Numbered from the stretch's first letter, positions 36,783-46,374 are shown. The stretch is DNA of 64,000 nt from Cyanobacteria bacterium FACHB-DQ100 (GCA_014695195.1 JACJNW010000028.1:434001-498000), one strand, 5' to 3'. The notes: generated by a model from the sequence alone, not told the origin. Translations and numbers: made by a program.

Positions 36783-37517
36783 ATGCGGTCGCCTGGACTA
36801 TCCATTACGCCTAGTTTTTATCAAGCCTCTATCTTAGTGATTGACGATGAAACTGTCATTCTCGAATCGCTCACTTCAGCCCTGACTCAAGAAGGATATC
36901 GAGTCTTGACAGCCAGAGATGGACAGCACGCACTGGATATTATTGAATCCCTAAAGCCCGAAGATCCGGCGATCGATCTCATCATCCTCGATCTCATGCT
37001 GCCTCGCTTAAGTGGACTTGATTTATGTCGAATTCTGCGTCAGCGAGGAAACACAGTTCCAATTTTGATACTAAGTGCCCGCGCCAGTGAAACTGATATT
37101 GTTGTCGGTCTAGAAGTCGGTGCAGATGACTATCTCACCAAGCCGTTTGGACTGAGAGAACTGATTGCACGCTGTCGAGCATTGCTGCGCCGTCGATCGC
37201 AAGACCAACCCGAAACACAGGCGATTTTGCAATACGAAGATATCACACTGTATCTGCAAGAGTATCGCGTTTTCGTGCGGGGACAGGAGATCAATCTATC
37301 CCCCAAAGAATTCTCCCTGCTAGAACTGTTCATGAACAACCCGCGCCGCGTGCTCTCGCGAGAACAACTGTTAGAACAAGTTTGGGGAATAAGCTATCTA
37401 GGTGATTCTAAAACCGTAGATGTGCATATTCGCTGGTTGCGCGAGAAGCTAGAACTTGATCCAAGTACACCGCTATACATTACAACCGTTCGCGGATTTG
37501 GCTATCGATTTGGATAG
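36783..37517 (+). CDS. OmpR/PhoB-family response regulator
   Basis: The 244-residue regulator has a receiver with acidic residues D21-D22, phospho-acceptor D70 in LIILDLMLP and the Lys in YLTKPFGLREL. The winged-helix domain has LSPKEFSLLELFMNNPRRVLS and a C-terminus VDVHIRWLREKLELDPS ... TTVRGFGYRFG. The wording of the C-terminus resembles SphR/PhoB-type regulators, but the target regulon is unproven. No kinase gene is adjacent. Confidence 0.88.
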   Translation: MRSPGLSITPSFYQASILVIDDETVILESLTSALTQEGYRVLTARDGQHALDIIESLKPEDPAIDLIILDLMLPRLSGLDLCRILRQRGNTVPILILSARASETDIVVGLEVGADDYLTKPFGLRELIARCRALLRRRSQDQPETQAILQYEDITLYLQEYRVFVRGQEINLSPKEFSLLELFMNNPRRVLSREQLLEQVWGISYLGDSKTVDVHIRWLREKLELDPSTPLYITTVRGFGYRFG

Positions 37518-37606
37518 CAATCTAACGACGATCGCCCCGATATGCACCTACATATTCACCTACAGTGCAGGGACGATTCGGCGAATCCTACGGGGGCACG
37601 ATCGAC

Positions 37607-38137
37607 CTACGTTAACCAGGTTCCCACCTGCGGCACGATAAATTTGTTGATCAACCATCCCACCCACAAGCCCTCCCAGCCAATGATCGTTAACGTCCGC
37701 ATCACAGACGATCGGCGAAATCCTGCTCGCTCCATCCGATACTTCGCTCCCCCAACCGCCCACAGCCAAATGCCTGTCGCCACCAGCCCCGCCGCACTCC
37801 ACCGCGCCAACTCTGCGTTTTGATCCCGCAGCAGCACTCCTGCAATCGCACTCACACCCGCCAAACTCAGCACCACTAGCCCGCTTCTACCCAACTGAAG
37901 CGATGACCCAACCGCTACCGCCAGCGCCGCCAGCGCCGCACAGACCCAAATGCCACCCGCCACCCGCGAAGCAGCCAGCCCCCAGCCAGCCAGCACATAC
38001 ACAATCCACAGCAATGTCAGCCCAGATAGCGGAACGCGATCGAGTTCCCGGCGTGGAACCCGAAACGCCGCGATCGCGCTTAACACTCCTCCCAAAACCG
38101 TAATCAGCACATCTATCTGTGTCGGAACCTGAAGCAT
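37607..38137 (-). CDS. Hypothetical integral membrane protein
   Basis: The 176-residue, very hydrophobic protein has about five membrane helices, with short polar loops such as RVPRRELDRVP and GGAKYRMERAGFRRSS. I do not recognise the family. The alternative frames here are GC-rich shadows. It is divergent from rpsB and convergent with the regulator gene. Confidence 0.65.
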   Translation of the reverse strand: MLQVPTQIDVLITVLGGVLSAIAAFRVPRRELDRVPLSGLTLLWIVYVLAGWGLAASRVAGGIWVCAALAALAVAVGSSLQLGRSGLVVLSLAGVSAIAGVLLRDQNAELARWSAAGLVATGIWLWAVGGAKYRMERAGFRRSSVMRTLTIIGWEGLWVGWLINKFIVPQVGTWLT

Positions 38138-38300
38138 TCAACCATCCTTAGAAACCCAAACTGCCTCCAGGTTATCAAACCCGTTCATGTGTTACCCTAG
38201 ATAAGCTGTTAAAACTCTCACATTCAGGATTTCGGGTGGTGCATTCTAACGAATCGCTGCTTTCTGAATGGACGATAAACCCGAACTAGGAGATCAATTC

Positions 38301-39083
38301 ATGCCAGTTGTTTCGTTGGCTCAACTACTTGAGTCGGGAGTCCACTTTGGGCATCAGACCCGCAGATGGAACCCCAAAATGAGTCCCTACATCTACACCG
38401 CTCGTAACGGTGTACACATCATTGACCTGGTGCAAACCGCTCAATTGATGGACACCGCATACAACTACGTGCGGACTGCATCAGAACAAGGGAAAAAATT
38501 CTTATTCATCGGCACAAAGCGTCAAGCTGCGGGCATTATTGCTCAAGAAGCAAGTCGCTGCGGCGCATATTACGTCAACCAGCGCTGGCTAGGTGGAATG
38601 CTCACCAACTGGGCAACGATCAAAACCCGCGTTGAGCGCCTCAAAGATCTAGAGCGCCGAGAAGAAACAGGCGGACTCGATCTGCTGCCGAAGAAAGAAG
38701 CATCGGTGCTGCGTCGGGAATTGGAGCGACTCCAGAAATATCTGGGCGGTATCAAGAATATGCGGAAACTGCCTGATGTGATCATCATGGTCGATCAGCG
38801 TCGGGAGTACAACGCAGTTCAAGAATGCCTGAAGTTGAACATTCCGATCGTGGCGCTCCTCGACACCAACTGTGACCCCGATACCGTTGATGTCCCGATT
38901 CCGGCAAACGATGACGCGATTCGATCGATCAAGCTGATCGTCGGACGCTTAGCGGATGCAATCTACGAAGGTCGTCACGGTCAACTCGAAGCCGAAGAAG
39001 AGTACGACTACGAAGGCGCAGAAGAAGAGTACGAGTACGACGAAACTGAAGTTTCGGACGACGAAGAAAGCGCAGAATCATAG
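38301..39083 (+). CDS. rpsB: 30S ribosomal protein S2
   Basis: About 260 residues from [20 protein letters not shown], the conserved S2 start, preceded by an AGGAGA seven bases before. An upstream ATG would add 11 unrelated residues. [21 protein letters not shown] and [10 protein letters not shown] are diagnostic. The acidic C-terminal tail ([17 protein letters not shown]) is a cyanobacterial extension. tsf follows 61 bases downstream in the usual rpsB-tsf operon. Confidence 0.97.
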   Translation: MPVVSLAQLLESGVHFGHQTRRWNPKMSPYIYTARNGVHIIDLVQTAQLMDTAYNYVRTASEQGKKFLFIGTKRQAAGIIAQEASRCGAYYVNQRWLGGMLTNWATIKTRVERLKDLERREETGGLDLLPKKEASVLRRELERLQKYLGGIKNMRKLPDVIIMVDQRREYNAVQECLKLNIPIVALLDTNCDPDTVDVPIPANDDAIRSIKLIVGRLADAIYEGRHGQLEAEEEYDYEGAEEEYEYDETEVSDDEESAES

Positions 39084-39090
39084 GACAATG

Positions 39091-39113
39091 TGGAGGAGAA
39101 TATTTCTCCTCCA
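39091..39113 (+). other. rpsB-tsf intercistronic hairpin
   Basis: A 10-bp perfect stem (TGGAGGAGAA / TTCTCCTCCA) with loop TAT stands between rpsB and tsf. It lacks a T-run, so it is probably an attenuating or mRNA-stabilising element within the operon. The left arm contains a GGAGG-like sequence that would be sequestered. Confidence 0.6.
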
Positions 39114-39144
39114 TCCTCTCTAAAGACATTGGGAACTGAGGCAA

Positions 39145-39807
39145 ATGGCAGACATTTCAGCAAAAGCGGTGAAAGAACTGCGCGAAAAGACGGGCGCAGG
39201 GATGATGGATTGTAAGAAAGCGCTGACCGAAAACGGCGGCGACATGGAAAAGTCGATCGATTGGCTTCGTAAGAAAGGCATCGCGTCGGCGGGCAAGAAA
39301 GAAGGCAAAATCACGGCTGAAGGTCTGGTTGACAGCTATATTCACATCGGCGGACGGATCGGTGTTTTAGTAGAAGTGAACTGCCAAACGGACTTTGTGG
39401 CGCGCAACGATGCGTTCAAAGAGCTAGTTCGGAATATTGCTAAGCAGATTGCCGCCAGCGCGAATGTAGAGTATGTCCGCGTTGAAGATATCCCGGCAGA
39501 AATTGTCGAGCGGGAAAAATCGATCGAGATGGGCAAAGATGATATCGCTGGCAAGCCCGACAACATTAAGGAAAAGATCGTTCAAGGTCGGATCGATAAG
39601 CGCCTGAATGAAATGTGCTTGTTGCCCACTCCTTACATCAAAGATCCGAATATCACCGTTGAAGAATTGGTGAAACAGAACATCGCGCAACTCGGCGAAA
39701 ATATCCGGATTCGTCGCTTTGTTCGCTTTGTTTTGGGTGAAGGTATCGAGAAGGAAGAAACCGACTTCGCTGCAGAAGTCGCCGCACAAATGGCAGGCGG
39801 AAAGTAA
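39145..39807 (+). CDS. tsf: Elongation factor Ts
   Basis: The 220-residue protein is short-form EF-Ts, as in cyanobacteria and chloroplasts. [27 protein letters not shown] and [17 protein letters not shown] are diagnostic of the EF-Tu-binding core. It exchanges GDP for GTP on EF-Tu. The operon ends at a very strong terminator. Confidence 0.97.
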   Translation: MADISAKAVKELREKTGAGMMDCKKALTENGGDMEKSIDWLRKKGIASAGKKEGKITAEGLVDSYIHIGGRIGVLVEVNCQTDFVARNDAFKELVRNIAKQIAASANVEYVRVEDIPAEIVEREKSIEMGKDDIAGKPDNIKEKIVQGRIDKRLNEMCLLPTPYIKDPNITVEELVKQNIAQLGENIRIRRFVRFVLGEGIEKEETDFAAEVAAQMAGGK

Positions 39808-39817
39808 GGATTTGATT

Positions 39818-39860
39818 GAAACAAAAAAGCGAGGAGACAATCTCCTCGCTTTTTTGTTTC
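39818..39860. terminator. 20-bp-stem bidirectional terminator shared by tsf and kaiC
   Basis: The arms 39818-39837 and 39841-39860 are exact reverse complements (core GCGAGGAGA / TCTCCTCGC) with loop CAA. The outer arms are A-rich on one side and T-rich (GCTTTTTTGTTT) on the other, so a U-run follows the GC core in both directions. It ends tsf on the plus strand and kaiC on the minus strand. Confidence 0.95.
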
Positions 39861-39881
39861 ATGCCTTGGGTGCAACGATCG

Positions 39882-41438
39882 TTAACTCTTATCCTCGCTT
39901 CGCAACCCTTTTGTAATCCGAGACAGATCGCTCTTCTCGTCGATCGCAACCCGAGTCGGCGACCCACTAATAATGCGCTCAAAATTGCGGAACGAATCCT
40001 TAATCTCAGGCCCTTGATCGCTGATTGTATATTCCCGGATTCCTTTATCGTGCCAAGATCCGCGCATCTTAAACACATTCAGCGCTCTCGACATTTCTCC
40101 CCGAATTTCTACATATTGCAGCATGATAATCGTGTCGGTAATCGTCGAGATATGCGAATCCGTGATCGAATGTGACCCCATAAATTGATCGGTGGTGTTC
40201 GTGAAGAAACCTGTAATCTCTTCTTGCTTTGCGAATCCAGTCACCCCAATCACAAACTGACGAAACGCATTATTACTCACCCCTCTTGCCAGCGCCGAAA
40301 GCGAATCGATCGCAATTCGAGACGGCTTGAATTCTGCAATTTCAGATTTAATAATCTGCAAGTGATCCTCAAGTCCTGCCGACTCCGGATACGCGCAAAT
40401 AATTTTCAATAAGCCCTTTTGCTCTAGATCTTCAAAGTCAATGCCCCAAGAGTAAGCGTTTCTCGATAATTGAGCGCGAGATTCTTCGTAAGCAAACAGA
40501 ATCGCTCGATCGCCCCTGGTACAAGCTTCTTGTAAAAACTTGCTCACCAGCAGCGTTTTTCCGGTTCCGGTTGCACCCGTTGCCAGAATGATCGAATCTT
40601 TGAAAAAGCCGCCGCCGCACATTTCGTCGAGCGTTTTTACACCTGAAGAGACGCGCACATTCGACGATCGCTGAGTCAAACGCATCGCGCCCAACGGAAA
40701 GATATTAATTCCCTGATTCGTAATCGTGAACGGATACTCTCCTTTCATATGCGTCGTGCCGCGCAGCTTCAGAATCTCGATCGTTCTTCTACGCCGTTCG
40801 CCTTCCAGCACATTTCGCACGATCGCAACGTTATCCGAAACGAACTCCTCTACTCCAAACCGCGCCACCTGACCATACTCCTCGATGCGCTCTGTGGTCA
40901 TAATCGTCGTTGCGCCCACTTGTTTGAGCCGCGCCACTAGGCGAAAAATCTCGCGCCGCACCACCGATGCTGCATCATACTGTTGAAACACAGCCGTCAC
41001 TGAATCGATCGACACCCGCCTCGCTTTGTATTTACGAATCGCATATTGAATGCGTTCGATCAAAGCAGATAAATCAAAATTTCCAACAACATCTTGACCC
41101 TCTGGATCGGGAGAAGCATCGAGAATAAACAGCTTTCCTTCATCAATAAATTTTTGAAGATCCCAGCCGAAGCTAAAGGCATTTTTGATAATATCTGCGG
41201 GCGATTCTTCAAACGTGACGAATACGCCTGCTTCATCAAACTGAGTAATACCGTTGTAAATAAATTGAACTGCAATCAGCGTTTTTCCAGTGCCAGAAGT
41301 GCCGCTTACTAAAGTTGTCCGACCAATCGGTAAACCGCCATGACTAATATCGTCAAAGCCTTCAATCATCGTGCGGATTTTCTGGACACCGGTAAGCTGC
41401 GGAGGGTTACGCTGTTCGATCGGGTTGCTCGAAGTCAT
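39882..41438 (-). CDS. kaiC: Circadian clock ATPase/autokinase KaiC
   Basis: The 518-residue tandem RecA-like protein has CI Walker A GTSGTGKT at 46-53 and catalytic EE at 77-78, and CII Walker A GATGTGKT at 288-295 with EE at 318-319. The autophosphorylation sites S431 and T432 are present in SHISTITD with the same numbering as in Synechococcus elongatus. A full C-terminal tail (ERIISGSPTR) for KaiA binding remains. It is the core of the phosphorylation oscillator. kaiB is 127 bases upstream on the same strand. Confidence 0.98.
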   Translation of the reverse strand: MTSSNPIEQRNPPQLTGVQKIRTMIEGFDDISHGGLPIGRTTLVSGTSGTGKTLIAVQFIYNGITQFDEAGVFVTFEESPADIIKNAFSFGWDLQKFIDEGKLFILDASPDPEGQDVVGNFDLSALIERIQYAIRKYKARRVSIDSVTAVFQQYDAASVVRREIFRLVARLKQVGATTIMTTERIEEYGQVARFGVEEFVSDNVAIVRNVLEGERRRRTIEILKLRGTTHMKGEYPFTITNQGINIFPLGAMRLTQRSSNVRVSSGVKTLDEMCGGGFFKDSIILATGATGTGKTLLVSKFLQEACTRGDRAILFAYEESRAQLSRNAYSWGIDFEDLEQKGLLKIICAYPESAGLEDHLQIIKSEIAEFKPSRIAIDSLSALARGVSNNAFRQFVIGVTGFAKQEEITGFFTNTTDQFMGSHSITDSHISTITDTIIMLQYVEIRGEMSRALNVFKMRGSWHDKGIREYTISDQGPEIKDSFRNFERIISGSPTRVAIDEKSDLSRITKGLRSEDKS

Positions 41439-41565
41439 AGGGTTAGAATGTCACACAAACGGAGCAAGCTCCTTATTAGTTATGAAAAAATTAAAGCGGG
41501 ACTGATCCATCTATTTACCACAAAAATTGCAACTAAAAAGTTTGATTCAGTGTTGTCAGGCTGTT

Positions 41566-41883
41566 TTATTCTGCATCAATTTCTTCTTCGCGTAATTCTT
41601 CATAAAGCAAATCCAGTCCAATTAAAACTTTTTCTCGATCGGACAAATCTCCAATAATTTTACGCACAGGTGGGGGTAGAATTTTCGCCAATGTGGGTGT
41701 TGCAAGAATTTTGTCTTCTTCGGCTAACTGCGGATTCTTTAACACATCAATGACTTTCAGCGCATAAACACCTTGAAACTCCTTTTCAAGAATATTATTC
41801 AGCATCTTTAGTGCACGAACCGAGTTTGGTGTATTGCCGGCAACATACAGCTTCAAGACGTAGGTTTTTTTCAAAGGACTCAT
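41566..41883 (-). CDS. kaiB: Circadian clock protein KaiB
   Basis: The 105-residue protein has the conserved KaiB sequence [44 protein letters not shown] and [16 protein letters not shown]. It switches fold to bind the CI ring of KaiC, sequester KaiA, and recruit CikA/SasA. The length and acidic C-terminus (LREEEIDAE) are normal. It lies between kaiA and kaiC. Confidence 0.98.
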   Translation of the reverse strand: MSPLKKTYVLKLYVAGNTPNSVRALKMLNNILEKEFQGVYALKVIDVLKNPQLAEEDKILATPTLAKILPPPVRKIIGDLSDREKVLIGLDLLYEELREEEIDAE

Positions 41884-41949
41884 ATTTTAATCGATCACGA
41901 TGAACACTAGCGTAGCGCTCACGATGGGCTGAAGAATCCGAATTCTAAG

Positions 41950-42843
41950 TTAAGATTCACGCGGAATTGAGCGACGGTACATCTCGCAAAGATGGGCGAT
42001 CGTATCAATCAAGGTGAGTCGATAATCGAGGAGAATTTCTTCGCTTCTTCCTTCTAATTTTAGCTGTTTTGCAAATTCGTCCATCAGCTCCATATGGATC
42101 TCAACGATGTGCGACACAGGCACATCTGCAAAAAACGCCGCATTGACAAAATTGTCGATCCGTTGATTGAGATCGTGATCGTCCTGGAAATAACTCAAGA
42201 TAATGACGCGATACTCGATCCGAAGCTGCTCTAGAAATTCCGCCTGCTCATTGGGAGGTAAGTTTTTGAGAAAGACTTTTGGACTGCGTTTGTAGTAGAT
42301 TCCTAAGTAGCCTAATCGCTCTTTGAGTTTGTCGGTCAGTCGGCGCTGTTGCATCATTAGAAAGTTCTGCGCGAGCAGATCGCGAGTAAAATCCGGGGTC
42401 GTAATCGGATCAGGAAGCTGACACATCGGGGACAACGCTAAAAACGCTTCGATCGCTTGAGCAATCGAGATATCGAGGCGATCGAGGTCTGCGAGTGACA
42501 CCCAGATCTTAGCGGTGTGGTAGAGAAAGGCGAGTTTGTGGTCAATCTGCCGTGGTTCAGGTTGAACAATCACAATCGGAAGCAAGGTCGCCGCTGTATG
42601 GAGCCACTCTAGGACAGACATTAAGTTCTGCCCGTCCTCTAAAATCAGACAATCTAGCTGCTGTTTTTGGTGCTCAATCAGTTGGAAAAAATCGGCTTCG
42701 GACTGCGCAATCGACAAAGCATAGCGGTCTTGTAGCATCTCGCCTAAAAGTGACTGCTCGACTAGCCGAGTCAGATCAGGGGAATCGAGGTACACACCGA
42801 TCGAAAGCTGCGGACGCACGATCGAAGAAACAGGAACTGTCAA
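41950..42843 (-). CDS. kaiA: Circadian clock protein KaiA (full-length)
   Basis: The 297-residue full-length form has an N-terminal pseudo-receiver domain (about 10-135) and a C-terminal four-helix dimer domain (about 180-290; YYKRSPKVFLKNLPPNEQAEF, IEIHMELMDEFAKQLKLEGR). Nostoc-type short KaiA lacks the former. It stimulates KaiC phosphorylation. The kaiB start is 66 bases downstream, but kaiBC often also has a separate promoter. Confidence 0.97.
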   Translation of the reverse strand: MTVPVSSIVRPQLSIGVYLDSPDLTRLVEQSLLGEMLQDRYALSIAQSEADFFQLIEHQKQQLDCLILEDGQNLMSVLEWLHTAATLLPIVIVQPEPRQIDHKLAFLYHTAKIWVSLADLDRLDISIAQAIEAFLALSPMCQLPDPITTPDFTRDLLAQNFLMMQQRRLTDKLKERLGYLGIYYKRSPKVFLKNLPPNEQAEFLEQLRIEYRVIILSYFQDDHDLNQRIDNFVNAAFFADVPVSHIVEIHMELMDEFAKQLKLEGRSEEILLDYRLTLIDTIAHLCEMYRRSIPRES

Positions 42844-43219
42844 AACGAAAAACCTGAATGGAATGAAGGGAGCTAAATCGTATTCTAAGATTCTTCCTAC
42901 AAAAATGTTGAAGAGAAAGTGCCAGAGTTAGGGCACAGACTTTTATCAAAGGTCTAATTTAGATTGAAGCGTTTGGCGCTCCGTTAATTATAATTACATA
43001 AAGCTTTTTCTCTCATATATAGGTTTCCCACTGTGTCATGATTTAGGCTTAAATAAATTTAAATTCGCTTCAGTTGAGTGTGAGCACTCAACCTCATATA
43101 AATTCCATTTCAGTTAGTGCTTTTGCAGCTCGATAAACCGTAATCAGACCTTGATCAGCGATTAAAATCAAGGACAACGCTGATTTGCAATCTTCTGCCG
43201 AATCGGTCAGGATAAAGCG
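42844..43219. promoter_or_regulatory. Divergent kaiA / hybrid kinase promoter region
   Basis: A 376-base AT-rich region with TATA-like runs (TTAATTATAATTACATAAAG near 42990, CATATATAGG near 43015). It must carry the promoters of kaiA and the kinase. An 8-bp hairpin (43073-43092, GTTGAGTG / CACTCAAC) lies about 130 bases before the kinase start. Confidence 0.5.
43073..43092. promoter_or_regulatory. Inverted repeat in the kinase leader
   Basis: GTTGAGTG-TGAG-CACTCAAC has 8-bp arms and a 4-nt loop. It may be a leader hairpin or an operator of the clock-adjacent kinase. No T-run follows. Confidence 0.45.
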
Positions 43220-46200
43220 ATGGTGATCTATCCAGCCTCGATTCATGATTTCATCGAGCCTGCCCCCGTTTGTTTGCAGTCGGCAACTTCGGCTGAAGTA
43301 ATCGAACTGCTGGGGCGGTATCACGCTGACCGCTTGGTGTTCGTGGATGAGCGGCAGTCTCCGATCGGCGTAATTCATGCGTATGCGTTGCTCTCTCAGG
43401 TCGGACAGGCGGAAGAGTGCGACCTTGAACCCTTGATCGAGCCGCTACCGACGATCGCAGACACGACGGATTTACTTGGACTTGAATTTTCGAGTCCGAT
43501 TCGGTATTGGGCAGCGGTGAACGCCGCGCATCAGTTTCTCGGATTAGTCGATAGCGTGGTGTTACGCACCTGGTCAGAGTTTTTGCAGTCCGAGCCGATT
43601 AAGCCGAAGGTTTCCTCTGAATCCCTCTGGCATCGCGCCAAAACCGAAACCTGTGCAGAACTGGAACGATCGCGCCTGAAGCTCTCACCTGCAATGAATC
43701 AGCTTCAGCAGCAAATTCAAACTCAGACTGCCAAACTTGGCTATGAACTCGTTGACTGCTCTATACGCTTTGATGCAGTCGCTGAACCTGACTCAAACGC
43801 AACGTTAATGCAATTTCTGGATCACCTACCGTTGCCCTTGATGCTGCAAACTCAAACTGGAGAGGTGATTGCTCAAAACAAAGTGTGGGCAGAGCAACTG
43901 GGAGATATCCTCGATCCAAACTGGGTGCAGCGAGATGCAGCCACGATCCTAGAGCTTGCCGCGCCTGCTGTTCAATCTTCAACCCGTAGCGCACCCGTGG
44001 TTGCCTCTGTGACGGCTAACCTTTGCCAAAAAGGCTCTGCACCAAATACCTGTATTTGCGTTTGCCCGCTAAAAAATGGACAAGAGCGCGTGTTACAGTT
44101 TGCCAAAATTCCGCTTGGGGAACTGTTCTCACACCAGCATATTCCAGCGGTAGATTCTGATTCAGCGTTTCGACTGGCAGCCTTTGAGCAAGGGACAGCG
44201 CACTCCGATCGTTCCCAAGCACCGATGCAAGAGAGCGTTTGGCTGGTGCTGGCGCAAGACATCACGGAACAACAGCAGCTTTCGCGAGAACTCGCAGCCA
44301 AAAACGCCGACCTGATTCAACTCAATCGTCTGAAAGACGAATTTCTTGCCTGTATCAGTCACGAACTCAGAACCCCACTCACCGCCGTTCTCGGCTTATC
44401 GAGTTTGCTCAAAGACCAGCTTTCTGGAACGCTGAACCAACGCCAGATTCGCTATGCCCAACTGATTCACCGCAGCGGGCGGCATCTGATGGCGATCGTC
44501 AACGATATTCTCGACTTGACGCGGATTGAAACTGGACAACTCGAACTGACCTTTTATTCTGTCCGCCTGAAGTCTCTGTGCGATCGAGTAATCGAGCAAG
44601 CGCAGCAAGTCTGTTTAGAAGAAGAGAAACCAGAAACTAGAACAGTTCTCGACGCGATCGGAGCTTTGCCAGCATGCACCCTAGAAATTGAGCCAGGACT
44701 GGAAGCCTTAGTTGCAGATGAACTGCGCCTGCGTCAAATGCTGGTGCACTTGTTGTCGAATGCGTTAAAGTTCACCGATATTTCTGGCAAAATTGGCTTA
44801 AAAGTAAGTCGTTGGGAAGGCTGGATTGCTTTTACCGTCTGGGATACCGGAATTGGGATTCCTTCTGAAAAGCAGCATTTAATTTTCCAGAAGTTTCAGC
44901 AGCTTGAGAATCCGATGACTCGTCGATTTGAAGGAGCTGGATTGGGATTAGTGCTGACGCAGCGTTTAGCACGACTGCACGGTGGCGATGTCTCGTTTGT
45001 GTCTAAGGAGAATCAGGGCAGCGAATTTACGCTTCTGCTGCCGCCCACTCATCCGCATCCCACCGATCGCATTGCTGTTTCTCGCCCGAAATCGAGCAGC
45101 AATCGCCTCGTTCTAGTCGTCGAAGCCGTAGTGAAGTCGATCGAACTGCTTTCAGAACAGCTTGCCGAGCTAGGATACCGCGTGGTGATTGCGCGATCGG
45201 GAACCGAAGCGATCGAAAAAGCCCGTCGTTTACAGCCTTGTGCAATGTTTATCAATCCGCTGTTGCCGACGCTCTCCGGTTGGGACGTGCTGACGCTGCT
45301 GAAAGCTGAGCCTGAAACGCGAGAGATTCCGGTGATTGTGACGGGAACTCGTGGCGATCGCGATCAAGCCTACCGCAATCAAGCCGATGGATTTGTAGCA
45401 TTGCCGATCGTGCAGAAAGCGCTTCAGCAAGTCCTCAACCAACTCACGCCCGATGAGGTATCGGTGCCGTCGATCGTGGAGCCACTGCCCCAAAGCATCG
45501 TGATTTTGCGGCTGAGTCCAACCCGCTACGGGGAACTGCATCGGTTGGGAAATCGATCGGGGATTGATCTGAATGCTTTGCTGCACAGCCAGAATTACCG
45601 CGTAGTCGAAGCAGACGACCTAGAGCAAGCCGAACTGCTCGCACAGGTCTGGAAGCCGAATATCGTGCTACTCGATGCGGCGGTCTCTGACCCGATTGGC
45701 TACCTGAAACTATTAGGAGACTGTAGTTTTCTAGCTTCGCTACCCTTGGTCACGCTCGATCCGGTGACGGCACAAGCCGCGAATCAAGTGCCTGGATTAA
45801 CTGTGTTTCCTTGCTTAGCACCCGTTGACGAAAGCGCAGAATCCTCCGCACTGCTGCAAGTGATTCAAGTGGCAGCAGGCTTTGCTTGGCGACCGTTCGT
45901 GTTGGCGATCGACTCTGCTAAGTTGCGCTCTCCCGAAGCTAAGCGCTCAGATTGGCTACAAGCCGTGATGCAATACTTTCAAACGGCTGGATTTCGCGGC
46001 ATGATTGCGCGATCGTGGCAAGATGTCCTACAAAAGCTCGATACCCAAAGCATCGATTTACTCTTGCTTCATGCTTTGGACTTGGATCAATCCACGATCG
46101 AGCGGCTTTCATCCTTAAAGCGATTCCGGGAAACCGTTGCGATCGTGGTCATCAATCATCAGCCCGAAAATACGCCGCTGCTCGAAGCGATCGCGACCGT

Positions 46201-46264
46201 TGTACTGCCGCCAATGCCCATGGAAGATTTGCTCAATCGCGTTAACAGCATTTTGACGAAATGA
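43220..46264 (+). CDS. CBS-PAS histidine kinase with degenerate receiver domains
   Basis: The 1014-residue protein is transcribed away from kaiA. Domains: a CBS-like pair (about 5-125), a PAS-like domain (about 195-345), HisKA with H381 in ISHELRTPLTAVLGL, and HATPase_c with SNALKFTD, DTGIGIP and GAGLGLVL. Three receiver-like modules follow from about 628, 755 and 895. In the first the phosphoryl-accepting Asp is Asn679 (FINPLLP), the conserved Lys is Leu728, and the acidic pair reads VEA. The second keeps D819 but not the acidic cluster or Lys; the third is eroded too. It is probably cytosolic and active as a kinase, with pseudo-receivers as in CikA and KaiA. Confidence 0.85.
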   Translation: MVIYPASIHDFIEPAPVCLQSATSAEVIELLGRYHADRLVFVDERQSPIGVIHAYALLSQVGQAEECDLEPLIEPLPTIADTTDLLGLEFSSPIRYWAAVNAAHQFLGLVDSVVLRTWSEFLQSEPIKPKVSSESLWHRAKTETCAELERSRLKLSPAMNQLQQQIQTQTAKLGYELVDCSIRFDAVAEPDSNATLMQFLDHLPLPLMLQTQTGEVIAQNKVWAEQLGDILDPNWVQRDAATILELAAPAVQSSTRSAPVVASVTANLCQKGSAPNTCICVCPLKNGQERVLQFAKIPLGELFSHQHIPAVDSDSAFRLAAFEQGTAHSDRSQAPMQESVWLVLAQDITEQQQLSRELAAKNADLIQLNRLKDEFLACISHELRTPLTAVLGLSSLLKDQLSGTLNQRQIRYAQLIHRSGRHLMAIVNDILDLTRIETGQLELTFYSVRLKSLCDRVIEQAQQVCLEEEKPETRTVLDAIGALPACTLEIEPGLEALVADELRLRQMLVHLLSNALKFTDISGKIGLKVSRWEGWIAFTVWDTGIGIPSEKQHLIFQKFQQLENPMTRRFEGAGLGLVLTQRLARLHGGDVSFVSKENQGSEFTLLLPPTHPHPTDRIAVSRPKSSSNRLVLVVEAVVKSIELLSEQLAELGYRVVIARSGTEAIEKARRLQPCAMFINPLLPTLSGWDVLTLLKAEPETREIPVIVTGTRGDRDQAYRNQADGFVALPIVQKALQQVLNQLTPDEVSVPSIVEPLPQSIVILRLSPTRYGELHRLGNRSGIDLNALLHSQNYRVVEADDLEQAELLAQVWKPNIVLLDAAVSDPIGYLKLLGDCSFLASLPLVTLDPVTAQAANQVPGLTVFPCLAPVDESAESSALLQVIQVAAGFAWRPFVLAIDSAKLRSPEAKRSDWLQAVMQYFQTAGFRGMIARSWQDVLQKLDTQSIDLLLLHALDLDQSTIERLSSLKRFRETVAIVVINHQPENTPLLEAIATVVLPPMPMEDLLNRVNSILTK

Positions 46265-46374
46265 CCCTGCATGAAATTGCGGCTATCAATGCCTGGGTTG
46301 AGCAGACGTTTCCGATCGACTGTCTTTATTCTCTCGACTCTGTGTTAGATGAAGACTGGCTACCCGAAAGTTAG
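46261..46374 (+). CDS. 37-residue small ORF overlapping the kinase stop (ATGA)
   Basis: The kinase stop and a new ATG share ATGA, the classic arrangement for translational coupling. The frame encodes 37 acidic residues, MTLHEIAAINAWVEQTF at the start and LDSVLDEDWLPES at the end, and overlaps the creatininase gene tail to tail by 4 bases. I do not recognise the product. Residues fit a helix with an acidic end. It could be real or chance; overlap with both neighbours argues for a genuine short gene or a former longer one. Confidence 0.4.
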   Translation: MTLHEIAAINAWVEQTFPIDCLYSLDSVLDEDWLPES

